NCBI GenBank assembly: GCA_965247915.1
Contig: OZ252048.1
Coordinates: 3,410,001-3,474,000, forward strand
Origin: JAKZRT01 sp965247915
GTDB taxonomy: Bacteria; Pseudomonadota; Alphaproteobacteria; Rhodobacterales; Rhodobacteraceae
Length of the DNA: 64,000 bases
Reading direction: 5' to 3'
A program made the translations under genes and the position numbers. Below, piece after piece: positions 27,108 to 35,716 of this stretch. The notes below the pieces were generated by a model. That model was not told the origin of the DNA, ran no database searches, and worked only from the letters and a program-made list of their open reading frames with translations. The first letter of the stretch is position 1. The number at the start of each line of letters is the position of its first letter.

Positions 27108-27127
27108 GCGAGGGGCTGGCCCCTCGC
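27108..27127. repeat. Palindromic hairpin between transposase and rpe
   Basis: A perfect 9-bp stem, GCGAGGGGC, with a TG loop and GCCCCTCGC. It lies 20 bp after the IS110 transposase stop and 33 bp from the rpe stop on the other strand. It could terminate either gene or be a second REP-like unit marking the IS110 insertion target. Confidence 0.5.
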
Positions 27128-27160
27128 TTTGGGCGGCGCACGCCAGCGCGGCGCAAACCC

Positions 27161-27847
27161 TCACAGTGCGCCTTGCGCTGCCGCCCGAATTGCCCGGATA
27201 TTGTCGCCGTAAGGTCCCGGGTTTCGGGCCGACCCGCCGCGAAACGCCGCCGAACCGGCCACCAGAACATCGGCCCCCGCCGCGACCAGACCGGGTGCTG
27301 TGCCCGGATCAATGCCGCCGTCGATCTCGATATGCACCGGCCGGTCGCCGATCATGGCGCGCAGCTCGGCCACCTTGGGACCCATGTCGATGTATTTCTG
27401 CCCGCCATGGCCCGGGTTCACCGTCATCACGCAGATCAGATCGGCCAGATCCAGAACCCCCGCCACCGCGCCCGCCGGGGTGCCGGGGTTCAGCGCCACG
27501 CCGGCCTTGGCGCCGGCCCCCCGGATCGCCTGCAAGCTGCGGTGAATATGCGGTCCGGCCTCGACGTGGGCGGTGATCACATCCGCCCCGGCATCGGCGA
27601 AAGCCTGAACATAGGGGTCCACCGGCGCGATCATCAGATGCACGTCCATCAGGGTCTTGATATGCGGCCGGATTGCCGCGCACATCGCCGGACCAAAGGT
27701 GATGTTGGGCACGAAATGCCCGTCCATCACATCGACGTGCACCCAGTCCGCGCCTGCCGCCTCGACCGCTTCGCATTCGGCCCCGAAATTGGCGAAATCG
27801 GCGGCCAGAATGGACGCGGCGATCTTGATCGAACGGTCGAAGGGCAT
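27161..27847 (-). CDS. rpe: Ribulose-phosphate 3-epimerase
   Basis: Interconverts ribulose-5-phosphate and xylulose-5-phosphate in the pentose phosphate and Calvin pathways. The 228-residue TIM barrel has the start IKIAASILAADFANFG, and the metal and catalytic residues in WVHVDVMDGHFVPNITFGP (about 35-53). HLMIAPVDPYV and CVMTVNPGHGGQKYI (about 138) follow, then IEIDGGIDPGTAP. It is divergent from deoC across a gap of about 100 bp. Confidence 0.92.
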   Translation of the reverse strand: MPFDRSIKIAASILAADFANFGAECEAVEAAGADWVHVDVMDGHFVPNITFGPAMCAAIRPHIKTLMDVHLMIAPVDPYVQAFADAGADVITAHVEAGPHIHRSLQAIRGAGAKAGVALNPGTPAGAVAGVLDLADLICVMTVNPGHGGQKYIDMGPKVAELRAMIGDRPVHIEIDGGIDPGTAPGLVAAGADVLVAGSAAFRGGSARNPGPYGDNIRAIRAAAQGAL

Positions 27848-27955
27848 GGGGTTTCCTCGGGTCGTGTGCCTGCGCCCGGTCTAGCGCGGCCCGGCCAGGA
27901 TGAAAAGCCAAACGCGCGCCGCCAAGGCTTGCGCGGGTGCGCGGGACATGCGATT

Positions 27956-29008
27956 TTGCGGACTTCCCGAGATTCGAATGCGAGCGGTCACGTACGCCCA
28001 TCCCAAACAGCCACCGCAACGGCCAAAAGCGCCGCGATCAGCGACCCGCTGGCGCTGCAGGTCACCGAACCCCGCAACCCCGGCATAGCGCTGGATCTGG
28101 ACTGGGTCGCCCGGGTCCAGGCCAATACTTCGGCGATTGAACGCCGCGCCGCGACCCTGCCGGGGCGGCGGTCGGTCAAGAAAGACCACCAGGCGGCCTG
28201 GCTGTTGCGCGCCATCACCATGATCGACCTGACCACGCTGGCCGGCGACGACACGCCCGGCCGGGTGCGGCGGCTTTGCGCCAAGGCGCGCCATCCGGTG
28301 CGGTCCGAGCTTCTCGATGCGCTCGGGGCCGACCCGGTCACCACCGGTGCCGTCTGCGTCTTTCACGAAATGATCCCCACCGCCCTTGCCGCGCTCAAAG
28401 GCACCGGCATCCCCGTCGCCGCCGTGTTCACTGGATTTCCGGCGGGGCTTTCCCCGTTCCCCCAGCGCCTTCAGGAAATCCGCGCCAGCGTCGAGTCGGG
28501 CGCGCGCGAGATCGACATCGTCATTTCGCGCCGCCACGTACTGACCGGCAACTGGACCGCACTTTACGACGAGACCCGCGCCATGCGCGAGGCCTGCGGC
28601 CCGGCCCATATGAAGGCGATCCTGGCCACCGGCGAGCTGGGGTCGCTGCGCAATGTCGCGCGCGCCGCGCTGGTCACGATGATGGGCGGCGCCGATTTCA
28701 TCAAAACCTCGACCGGCAAGGAAAGCGTCAACGCCACCCTGCCGGTCAGTCTGGTGATGATCCGAAGCTTGCGCGATTATTTCGACCGTACCGGATACCG
28801 CGTCGGCTACAAGCCCGCGGGCGGTATTTCCAAGGCCAAGGACGTGGTCACTTACCTCGCGCTCATCAAAGACGAACTGGGCGACCGCTGGCTCCGCAAT
28901 GACCTCTTCCGCTTCGGGGCCTCGTCGCTGTTGGGCGACATCGAACGCCAGCTGGAACACCATGTCACCGGCCGCTATTCGGCGCTCTATCGCCATCCAA
29001 TGGGATAA
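27956..29008 (+). CDS. deoC: Deoxyribose-phosphate aldolase
   Basis: Splits 2-deoxyribose-5-phosphate into glyceraldehyde-3-phosphate and acetaldehyde. The catalytic core is complete: IDLTTLAGDD, the segment VAAVFTGFPAGLSP, EIDIVISRRHVLTG, the lysine in MKAILATGELG, the Schiff-base Lys in ADFIKTSTGKE and the Lys in VGYKPAGGISK. The start is unclear. Homologues begin shortly before EPRNPG (28067), but no ATG, GTG or TTG lies there. The nearest in-frame options are TTG at 27956 (used here, 350 aa) or CTG at 28049 or 28055. Expression with the following aldehyde dehydrogenase (2-bp gap) would allow acetaldehyde oxidation. Confidence 0.85.
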   Translation: MRTSRDSNASGHVRPSQTATATAKSAAISDPLALQVTEPRNPGIALDLDWVARVQANTSAIERRAATLPGRRSVKKDHQAAWLLRAITMIDLTTLAGDDTPGRVRRLCAKARHPVRSELLDALGADPVTTGAVCVFHEMIPTALAALKGTGIPVAAVFTGFPAGLSPFPQRLQEIRASVESGAREIDIVISRRHVLTGNWTALYDETRAMREACGPAHMKAILATGELGSLRNVARAALVTMMGGADFIKTSTGKESVNATLPVSLVMIRSLRDYFDRTGYRVGYKPAGGISKAKDVVTYLALIKDELGDRWLRNDLFRFGASSLLGDIERQLEHHVTGRYSALYRHPMG

Positions 29009-29010
29009 TC

Positions 29011-30996
29011 ATGACCGTCAAAGAAATATTCGAGACCATGGATTACGGCCCCGCGCCCGAAGATGCGGGGCCGGTCATGGACTGGCTGGACGGCGGCAAA
29101 CGCCGGTTCGGGCATTTCATCGGCGGGGCCTTCACCAAGCCGACCAAGGGTTTTGCCAGCCGCAACCCGGCCAATGGGGAAAAGTTGGCCACGCTCTCCA
29201 AGGCGCGCAAGTCCGACATCGACGCAGCCGTGGGTGCCGCGCGCCAGGCCCAGCCCGACTGGGCCGCCCTTGGTGGCCATGGCCGTGCGCGGCACCTCTA
29301 TGCGCTGGCCCGTGCCCTGCAGAAAAATTCCCGCCTTTTCGCCGTGCTCGAATCCTTGGACAACGGCAAACCGATCCGCGAATCCCGCGACATCGACATC
29401 CCCCTCGTCCAGCGGCATTTTTACTATCACGCGGGCATGGCGCAGCTGATGGAGGCCGAACTGCCCGACGCCGAACCCTTAGGCGTCTGCGGTCAGATCA
29501 TCCCGTGGAACTTCCCGCTGCTGATGCTGTCGTGGAAGATCGCCCCGGCGCTCGCCATGGGCAACACGGTGGTGCTGAAACCAGCGGAATACACGTCCCT
29601 GACCGCGATTCTATTCGCCGAAACCTGCGCCCAGATCGGCCTGCCCGCGGGCGTGGTCAACATCGTGACCGGCGACGGGGCGGTCGGCGAGATGATCGTC
29701 GGCCACCCCGGCTGCGACAAGATCGCCTTTACCGGGTCCACATCCGTGGGCCGCGCCATCCGCCGCGCCACGGCGGGCACCGGCAAATCGCTGACGCTCG
29801 AGCTGGGCGGCAAATCGCCTTACATCGTCTTCGACGACGCCGACATCGACAGCGCGGTCGAGGGGCTGGTCGATGCGATCTGGTTCAACCAGGGCCAGGT
29901 CTGTTGCGCCGGTTCGCGGCTGATCGTCCAGGAAGGTATCGCCGAGGCGTTCCACACCAAACTGCGCGCGCGCATGGACGGGCTACGCATCGGCGACCCG
30001 CTCGACAAATGCATCGACATCGGCGCGGTGGTCGACCTGGTGCAACTGGCCACCATCACCCGGCTGGTCAACGAGGGTGCCGCCGAGGGCGAGCTTTATC
30101 AACCCGCCACGCCCCTGCCCACACGCGGATGTTTCTATCCGCCGACGCTGATCACCGGGCTCGATGCCGCCTCAAAGCTGATGCAGGAGGAAATATTTGG
30201 CCCCGTCCTGGTCGGCACCACCTTCCGCACCCCCGCCGAGGCGGTTCAACTGGCCAACAACACCCGCTACGGGCTGGCGGCGACGCTCTGGACCGAGAAC
30301 GTCAATCTGGCGCTGGATATTGCGCCGAAACTGGCCGCCGGCGTGGTCTGGGTCAATTCTACCAACCTTTTCGACGCGGCGGCGGGCTTTGGCGGGGTGC
30401 GCGAATCGGGCTTTGGCCGCGAAGGCGGGTGGGAAGGGCTGGCCGCTTATACACGGCCCCGCACCAAGGCGGCCAGGCTGGCGAAAGTTGCGCCCAATCC
30501 GCCCGGTGACGGCGGCGCGGCCACGGGCATCGACCGGACCGCGAAGCTTTACATCGGCGGCAAACAGGCGCGCCCGGACGGCGGCTATTCGCGCGCCATT
30601 TGCCGGCCTCCCGCCCGCCAACAAAATAGCAGACCGCGGACAGATAAGTATTTGGGGAAAGATGATAATGGCTCACAAGCTACCGGACAGGTGCTGGTCG
30701 AGCTGGTCAATCCGGTCCTGACCCCAGAACCGCTCGTCGGTGTCGGTGATGTAAAACGGCAGGCCGAAGACGCCCCGTGCGACAGCTTCTTCCAGATTGG
30801 CCTCATAAGCCGTGGCCCCGGCCAGCAGCCCGCTGTCGGCCAAGGCGCCGTCAAAGCCCGCGGCGTCGAGGCAATCGCGGATAACCTCATCATCTGCAAT
30901 ATTTTTTTCCTCGGCCCAGCAGGCGCGCGCCAGGCTAAACATCAACGCGCCCGGATCGCCACCGCCCGCCGCTTGAGCGGCGATCATGGCGTATGA
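29011..30996 (+). pseudogene. Aldehyde dehydrogenase, second domain lost
   Basis: Residues 1 to about 500 form a complete aldehyde dehydrogenase. They include GQIIPWNFPLLM (about 162), the NAD-binding FTGSTSVGRAIRR (about 245), the general-base Glu in TLELGGKSPY and the nucleophile in FNQGQVCCAGSRL. In related bacteria the deoC-linked enzyme is, to my memory, about 780-800 residues with a second ALDH-like part starting YIGGKQARPDGGYSR. Here that second part begins at about 513 but stops making sense at 30598, exactly where the 63-bp repeat starts. The frame then reads through the repeat and the antisense of the next gene to 30996. The first domain may still be active; the tail is junk. Confidence 0.8.
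30598..30660 (-). repeat. 63-bp inverted repeat, right copy
   Basis: An exact inverted copy of 25959-26021. On this side it abuts the truncated aldehyde dehydrogenase, and its core AGTATTTGGGGAAAG (30647-30661) ends 11 bp from the stop codon of the isomerase gene. The pair brackets a 4.6-kb block containing the IS110 transposase, rpe, deoC and the ALDH. Confidence 0.85.
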
Positions 30997-31272
30997 GGCG
31001 GGTGCTGCATTGGTTGGCCAATGCGCCGGTCTCAAGTTAATCGGAAGGCCGGCCAGAGCGGCGTTTCGCCGAAGCTCCTGCAGCCGGTATTCTTGGCGGC
31101 TTTGGTGCCGCGCACCCACCATCACGCCGCCGGTTCGGGTGAAAAGCCCGGAAATATCGACCGGCTTGTAGGTGATGGTCGCATCGTGGCGCACGGCAAC
31201 CTCTTCGAACCGGGTGCCGGCCAGATAAACATTGGGCGAGACCGGCGCACAAAAGTAGTCGATATGGGGCAT
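30673..31272 (-). CDS. DsbA-family 2-hydroxychromene-2-carboxylate isomerase-like protein
   Basis: A 199-residue thioredoxin-fold protein of the GST-kappa/HCCA isomerase group. The start HIDYFCAPVSPNVYLAG puts the active-site Ser at about residue 12. KPVDISGLF, the arginine-rich RHQSRQEYRLQELRR and the C-terminal GVFGLPFYITDTDERFWGQDRI (cis-Pro loop and glutathione contacts) follow. These enzymes isomerise aromatic breakdown products with glutathione. No aromatic-ring pathway adjoins it, so the real substrate is unknown. It is divergent from prs. Confidence 0.85.
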   Translation of the reverse strand: MPHIDYFCAPVSPNVYLAGTRFEEVAVRHDATITYKPVDISGLFTRTGGVMVGARHQSRQEYRLQELRRNAALAGLPINLRPAHWPTNAAPASYAMIAAQAAGGGDPGALMFSLARACWAEEKNIADDEVIRDCLDAAGFDGALADSGLLAGATAYEANLEEAVARGVFGLPFYITDTDERFWGQDRIDQLDQHLSGSL

Positions 31273-31377
31273 TTTTACTTCTCGGGTAAGTTACGGTTTT
31301 GCCTGACCCTAGCTGCGTGTTAAGCGGTGTCAACGTCACGAATCTGTGACAGGAACCAAGCCTGGGGACGCAGCCAC

Positions 31378-32397
31378 ATGCCAAACCAACTGGAACCGAA
31401 ACTCATCTCCGGAAATGCCAACCGACCGCTGGCCGAAGCAGTGGCGCGGCGCATGTCGATGCACCGGGGGCTGAGCATCGATCTGGTCGATGCGCGGGTG
31501 GAGCGGTTCAACGATGGCGAAATATTCGTCGAGGTCTACGAGAATGTGCGCGGCGAGGATATGTTCATCATCCAGCCCACGTCGAACCCCGCGAACGATA
31601 ACCTTATGGAATTGCTCATAATGTCTGATGCACTGCGGCGGTCAAGCGCGGCGCGGATCACGGCGGTCATTCCCTATTTCGGCTATGCCAGACAGGACCG
31701 GCGCACCAAGGCGCGGACCCCAATCACGGCCAAGCTGGTGGCCAATATGATGGTCAGCGCCGGGATCGAGCGGGTGCTGACCCTGGACCTGCATGCCACT
31801 CAGATCCAGGGGTTTTTCGACATTCCGGTTGATAACCTTTATGGCGCGCCGCTGTTCGCGCTGGATATTGGGCACCATTTCAAGGGCGCGTTGGATCAGA
31901 TCATGGTGGTGTCGCCGGACGTCGGCGGGGTGGCCCGCGCGCGCGATCTGGCGCAGCGGATCGGGGCGCCACTCAGCATCGTGGACAAGCGCCGGGGCGA
32001 ACCCGGCGAGGTTGCCGAGATGACGGTGATTGGCGATGTCAATGGATATAAGTGCTTGATCGTGGACGATATGATTGACACCGCCGGAACGCTTTGCAAG
32101 GCTGCCGAGGTGCTGGTTGAAAACGGCGCGACCGAAGTGCATTCCTATATCACCCACGGCGTTCTTTCCGGACCCGCGATCGAGCGGGTGACCGGATCGG
32201 TGATGAAAAGCCTGGTCATAACCGACACCATTGCGCCGACCGCAGAGGTGCGTTCGGCTGGCAGCATCCGGGTGATCCCGACCGCGCCGATGTTCGCGCA
32301 GGCCATCACCAACACCTGGAGCGGGACAAGCGTGTCATCGCTCTTTGATCACAAGTCGCTCGAACCGGTCTACGAGGGAATGTACAACGCCGCCTGA
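31378..32397 (+). CDS. prs: Ribose-phosphate pyrophosphokinase
   Basis: Makes PRPP from ribose-5-phosphate and ATP. The 339-residue protein has the ATP-binding loop IIQPTSNPANDNLMELL and the flexible region PYFGYARQDRRTKARTPI (about 97-114). DLHATQIQGFFDIPVDNLYG and the PRPP-binding motif CLIVDDMIDTAGTL (about 225) follow. ATG 31378 matches the family start PKLISGNANRPLAEAVA; an upstream in-frame start (31327) would add non-conserved residues. It ends 11 bp from the convergent hydrolase gene. Confidence 0.93.
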   Translation: MPNQLEPKLISGNANRPLAEAVARRMSMHRGLSIDLVDARVERFNDGEIFVEVYENVRGEDMFIIQPTSNPANDNLMELLIMSDALRRSSAARITAVIPYFGYARQDRRTKARTPITAKLVANMMVSAGIERVLTLDLHATQIQGFFDIPVDNLYGAPLFALDIGHHFKGALDQIMVVSPDVGGVARARDLAQRIGAPLSIVDKRRGEPGEVAEMTVIGDVNGYKCLIVDDMIDTAGTLCKAAEVLVENGATEVHSYITHGVLSGPAIERVTGSVMKSLVITDTIAPTAEVRSAGSIRVIPTAPMFAQAITNTWSGTSVSSLFDHKSLEPVYEGMYNAA

Positions 32398-32408
32398 AAA
32401 TTTGGCGG

Positions 32409-33419
32409 TCACTCCAACAGTTCAGCGATATTTTGGTCCAGCGCGCGCGCAAATCCGGCATCGTTGCCGGGGTTGGCGGCGCAGTGGCCAAAGTCAGAGG
32501 CATAGGGGCGGAAAAGCGCATGCGCGATCAAGGCGGCCTCGGCTTGGTTGTCTTCGGGCGGGAAATAGAGGTCGCGGGTGCAGGGCATCAGAATGGTGCG
32601 CGCTTGGATGGACGCGAGGGCCGCGGTGATATCGCCATCAAAGGCCGGCGCGGCGCTGACGTCACCCGACTGCCAGGTGGCCAGTTTGGCCAGCAGGTCG
32701 TTGGCGTCCCAGTTTTGGGCGTGATCTTCGGCCCAGTCATCCAAAAGTGCGTCGATGGAGGCATAGCCGAGGTCGCGATAAAGTCCGTCACGATAGAAGG
32801 CCTGCGAAAACGCCCAGCCCACGTAAACCCGGCCAAAGGCGCGCAGGCCCGCGACCGGCTGTTGGGCATAATCACCGCCATTCCATGCCGGATCGGCGCA
32901 CAGCGCGGCTTTGACGCCTTCGAGAAAGACGAAGTTGTGCGGCGAGGTGCGGGCCGAGGCGCAGAACGGCAGAATGGCGCGCACCATCTCGGGGTATTGC
33001 ACTGCCCAGTGATAGGCCTGACACCCTGCCATCGACCAGCCGAGCACCAGAGCGATCCGGGTCACATCCAGCCGTTCGGTCAGCAGGCGGTGCTGGGCGG
33101 CGATGCTGTCCTGAAAGCTGATGGCGGGGAAGTTCGGGCCTGCCTGCGAGGCGTCGGCGCTCGATGGCGATGAGCTGAGGCCGTTGCCGAAAAGATTGAC
33201 CGAGACAATGAAATGACGTGCCGGGTCCAACGCCCGGCCTGGTCCGAAGAAGCCTTGGTTGCGGGCATGGGTGCCGGTGTAAAACGTGGGCATGACAACG
33301 ACGTTGTCGCCCGCAGGGCTGAGAGTGCCGTAGGTTTTGTAGGCAAGGCGCGCGTTTTTCAGGGCCGCACCACTGGTCAGCGGGTGGTTGCCCAGATCGA
33401 AGATTTCAAAGTCGGTCAT
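32409..33419 (-). CDS. Alpha/beta hydrolase, MetX-like
   Basis: A 336-residue alpha/beta-hydrolase-fold protein of the homoserine O-acetyltransferase group. The nucleophile Ser is in LGWSMAGCQAYHW (about 148), the Asp lies in MPCTRDLYFPPEDN (about 285) and the His in SDFGHCAANPG (about 314). The N-terminal LAYKTYGTLSPAGDN and VNLFGNGLSSSPSS match MetX-like proteins, but the MetX nucleophile motif GGSMGG is changed to GWSMAG, so it is probably not a true acetyltransferase. It is the last gene of a six-gene operon (7-bp gap after the ligase) and may hydrolyse a pathway intermediate. Confidence 0.75.
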   Translation of the reverse strand: MTDFEIFDLGNHPLTSGAALKNARLAYKTYGTLSPAGDNVVVMPTFYTGTHARNQGFFGPGRALDPARHFIVSVNLFGNGLSSSPSSADASQAGPNFPAISFQDSIAAQHRLLTERLDVTRIALVLGWSMAGCQAYHWAVQYPEMVRAILPFCASARTSPHNFVFLEGVKAALCADPAWNGGDYAQQPVAGLRAFGRVYVGWAFSQAFYRDGLYRDLGYASIDALLDDWAEDHAQNWDANDLLAKLATWQSGDVSAAPAFDGDITAALASIQARTILMPCTRDLYFPPEDNQAEAALIAHALFRPYASDFGHCAANPGNDAGFARALDQNIAELLE

Positions 33420-33426
33420 GCGCCGT

Positions 33427-34848
33427 TCAATAGAGGCGCAGATATTCCTGCACCTCCCAATCTGTGACCGCCTGGTGATAGCGTTCCCATTCGTCGGTTT
33501 TATACTCCAGATAGGAATTGTGCATCACCGGCCCCATGACTTCGATGGCCAGTTCATCGGCGCGCAGGGCCTCGGCCGCCACATAAAGGTTGCGCGGCAG
33601 GCGGCGGATACCGCGTTCGGCCAGTTGGCTGTCGCTGAGTTCATAAAGGTCGAAGTCGGACGGATCGCCCGGCTCAATCTTGTCGCGCATTCCCTCCAGT
33701 GCCGCGCTCAGATGCATGGCCAGGCCCAGATAGACGTTCATGGTCATGTCGCAGGCGCGGTTTTCGATGCAATAGCGGCTTTGCGGCAGGCGGAACTGGG
33801 CGGATCGGTTGTTAAAGCCATAGGTAATGTTGGTCGGTGCCCAAGTGACCGTGCCGCCCTCAAAACCCCCGACACGGGGCACGAGACCATTATAGGAATT
33901 GACCGTCGGGCAGGTGATCGCGGTAATCGCCTCGGCGTGTTTCATCAACCCGCCGACCGCGTGGCGCGACGCCTGCGACCAGCCGTCTCCGTCGGCGAAG
34001 ATATTGTCACCCGGCGCATCAAGGCGCTGCAGCGACAGGTTGATATGCGCCCCCGAGCGCCAGTCGCCGATGGTGGGCTTGGGCATGAAAGTTACGAACA
34101 TGCCGTGCTTTTTGGCGATTTCTTTCAGCAGGATGCGAAGGAAGGCAAACCGGTCGGCCATTTCCAGCATATGCGTATAGTGGAAATCGAGCTCGAACTG
34201 CGAATAGGCGCCTTCGGCCACCACATCGTGCAGGTTAAAACCGAGGTCCTGAAGAATGTCGATCAATTCGCCCAGAAACGACATCGCATTGATCGAATAT
34301 TCCACGTCATAGCCGAACGCCTGGCGGCGCGGCCTGAGCCCCTCGGCGGGATCATCGTCGAAGGCTTTGACCGGCTGGCCGGCGGCGTCGTATTTCATCA
34401 CGATGAACTCGGGCTCGACACCGGCGTAGCCGACGTATCCATCGTCCGCCGCTGCCTGAACCGCGCGCCTCAGCGCCTGGCGGGGGCAGACGTTGTAGGG
34501 CGCGCCTTCCCAGTAAAGATCGGCGAAAATGATCGCCATGGTGGTGTCCCAGGGGCAGACATAGACCGCGCCGAGGTCGGGGATCATGATCTGGTCGGCG
34601 TCGGCGGGGGAGAGCTCGGGCACGAAGCTGACCGAATGCACCGCGAACTGGGGGCCCTTGCCGAGGCAAAGCGCCTCGAAATCGCTCATCGGCACCGGTT
34701 TGGTCTTGGGAATGCCATGCAGATCGATCCAGGCCGACATGACGTATTTGACGCCCGCATCTTCCAGCCGTTCGCGCACCTCGGCAACGCGCGGGCGGTT
34801 GCGGTCGATCGCGTCTTCGATCCGATCGTAGTAGATTCTTTCTGCCAT
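33427..34848 (-). CDS. Glutamine synthetase-like gamma-glutamyl ligase
   Basis: A 473-residue protein of the glutamine synthetase fold. The metal Glu pair is in GVEPEFIVM (about 145) and EGAYSQFELDFHY (about 213). GAHINLSLQR (about 265) carries the conserved His, and NRSAQFRLPQ (about 330) the phosphate/glutamate arginines. Length and motifs resemble ligases that join glutamate to amines (glutamate-methylamine ligase, PuuA, the aniline enzyme TdnQ) rather than housekeeping GlnA, which ends in an adenylylation Tyr loop not seen here. ATG 34848 follows AAGGA by 8 nt; an ATG 21 nt further upstream is less likely. Next to a Rieske oxygenase, it may activate an amine for oxidation. Confidence 0.75.
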   Translation of the reverse strand: MAERIYYDRIEDAIDRNRPRVAEVRERLEDAGVKYVMSAWIDLHGIPKTKPVPMSDFEALCLGKGPQFAVHSVSFVPELSPADADQIMIPDLGAVYVCPWDTTMAIIFADLYWEGAPYNVCPRQALRRAVQAAADDGYVGYAGVEPEFIVMKYDAAGQPVKAFDDDPAEGLRPRRQAFGYDVEYSINAMSFLGELIDILQDLGFNLHDVVAEGAYSQFELDFHYTHMLEMADRFAFLRILLKEIAKKHGMFVTFMPKPTIGDWRSGAHINLSLQRLDAPGDNIFADGDGWSQASRHAVGGLMKHAEAITAITCPTVNSYNGLVPRVGGFEGGTVTWAPTNITYGFNNRSAQFRLPQSRYCIENRACDMTMNVYLGLAMHLSAALEGMRDKIEPGDPSDFDLYELSDSQLAERGIRRLPRNLYVAAEALRADELAIEVMGPVMHNSYLEYKTDEWERYHQAVTDWEVQEYLRLY

Positions 34849-34871
34849 GGTCAGGTCCTTGAAATGCAAAT

Positions 34872-35276
34872 TTATTCGGGGATCGGAGGCATGTCCTCAG
34901 GATCAATCCCTGGCACGAAAGTGATGCCCGCCTGCTGTTTCCAGTCGTGGGGATAGGCGGCATAGAAGATTACGCAGACCTCGTCGCATTCGTAGGCGAT
35001 GTGGTTGTCGCGCGGGATGTAGAGGACATCGCCGGGGTTGCAGATATAGCTTTCGCCGTCGCAGGTCAGGCGGAAGCTGCCCGACATGCAATAGATGATC
35101 TCGTCGCAGGTCAGGTCCCACGGCACCGAAACCGCGTTCAGGAAATTCAGCCCGCCGCACATGGTGTCGCTGACAGCACTGGTGACAAAGGGTTTGATGT
35201 AGGACTTGCCGGGTTCCAGCGTGTGCAGCCGGTGTTCAATATCGGAAATCTTGTAAAGCTGGGGTTTGTTGCCCAT
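34872..35276 (-). CDS. Cupin-domain protein
   Basis: A 134-residue single cupin related to the ethanolamine-utilisation EutQ-like group. Cupin motif 1 is replaced by a version with WDLTCDEIIYCMSGSFRL (about 58), and motif 2 is PGDVLYIPRDNHIAYECDEV (about 85-104). With only one likely metal histidine it may not be a dioxygenase. ATG 35276 is preceded by GAGAGG; an in-frame start 36 nt upstream is possible. It lies between gloA (11 bp) and the ligase (23 bp), so it is co-transcribed. It may isomerise or sense the pathway substrate; function unknown. Confidence 0.65.
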   Translation of the reverse strand: MGNKPQLYKISDIEHRLHTLEPGKSYIKPFVTSAVSDTMCGGLNFLNAVSVPWDLTCDEIIYCMSGSFRLTCDGESYICNPGDVLYIPRDNHIAYECDEVCVIFYAAYPHDWKQQAGITFVPGIDPEDMPPIPE

Positions 35277-35287
35277 TTGGCTGCCTC

Positions 35288-35716
35288 TCAGGGGATGTGT
35301 TTCAGGATGCATTCGTTCGGCTCGACCTTGTAGCCGTCGGGGTCTTCGCAGAATGCGATGACGCGGGTGCCACCTTTCATCGGCCCGGCGGGGCGGGTGA
35401 TTTTGACGCCCTTCGCCGCCAGGTCCTGGCAGGCATTGTAGACATCGGGCGTCTCAATGCAGATGTGGCCCCAGCCGTTGCCCTTGTCGTAAGGATCAGA
35501 CCGGTCCCAGTTCGAGGTCAGTTCGAGCGTGGGAAACTCGGCCTCGGGGCCGTAGCCGATGAAGGTGTTGGTGAATTTGCCGTCGGGATAATCGGTGCGG
35601 CGCAGCACTTGCATGCCCAGGATGCCGCAATAAAATTCCAGAGACTTTTCCAGATCCATGACCCGCATCATCGTGTGCGCCAGCCGAAAGCCGGAAGAAA
35701 GCGTCGCATCAGTCAT
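35288..35716 (-). CDS. gloA: Lactoylglutathione lyase (glyoxalase I)
   Basis: A 142-residue VOC-fold protein that closely resembles E. coli GloA. The four metal ligands are recognisable: His in RLAHTMMRV, Glu in TLELTSNW, His in GHICIETP and Glu in YKVEPNE. KGGTRVIAFCEDPDGYK is the typical C-terminal stretch. It would convert the methylglyoxal-glutathione hemithioacetal to lactoylglutathione. Its presence inside the operon suggests an aldehyde such as methylglyoxal, or a related adduct, arises in the pathway. The start overlaps the Rieske stop (ATGA). Confidence 0.85.
   Translation of the reverse strand: MTDATLSSGFRLAHTMMRVMDLEKSLEFYCGILGMQVLRRTDYPDGKFTNTFIGYGPEAEFPTLELTSNWDRSDPYDKGNGWGHICIETPDVYNACQDLAAKGVKITRPAGPMKGGTRVIAFCEDPDGYKVEPNECILKHIP

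Noticed and set aside
27050..27955. 652-codon extension upstream of deoC in the same frame
   Set aside because: It runs antisense through rpe and has no homologous features; only the C-terminal part is DeoC.
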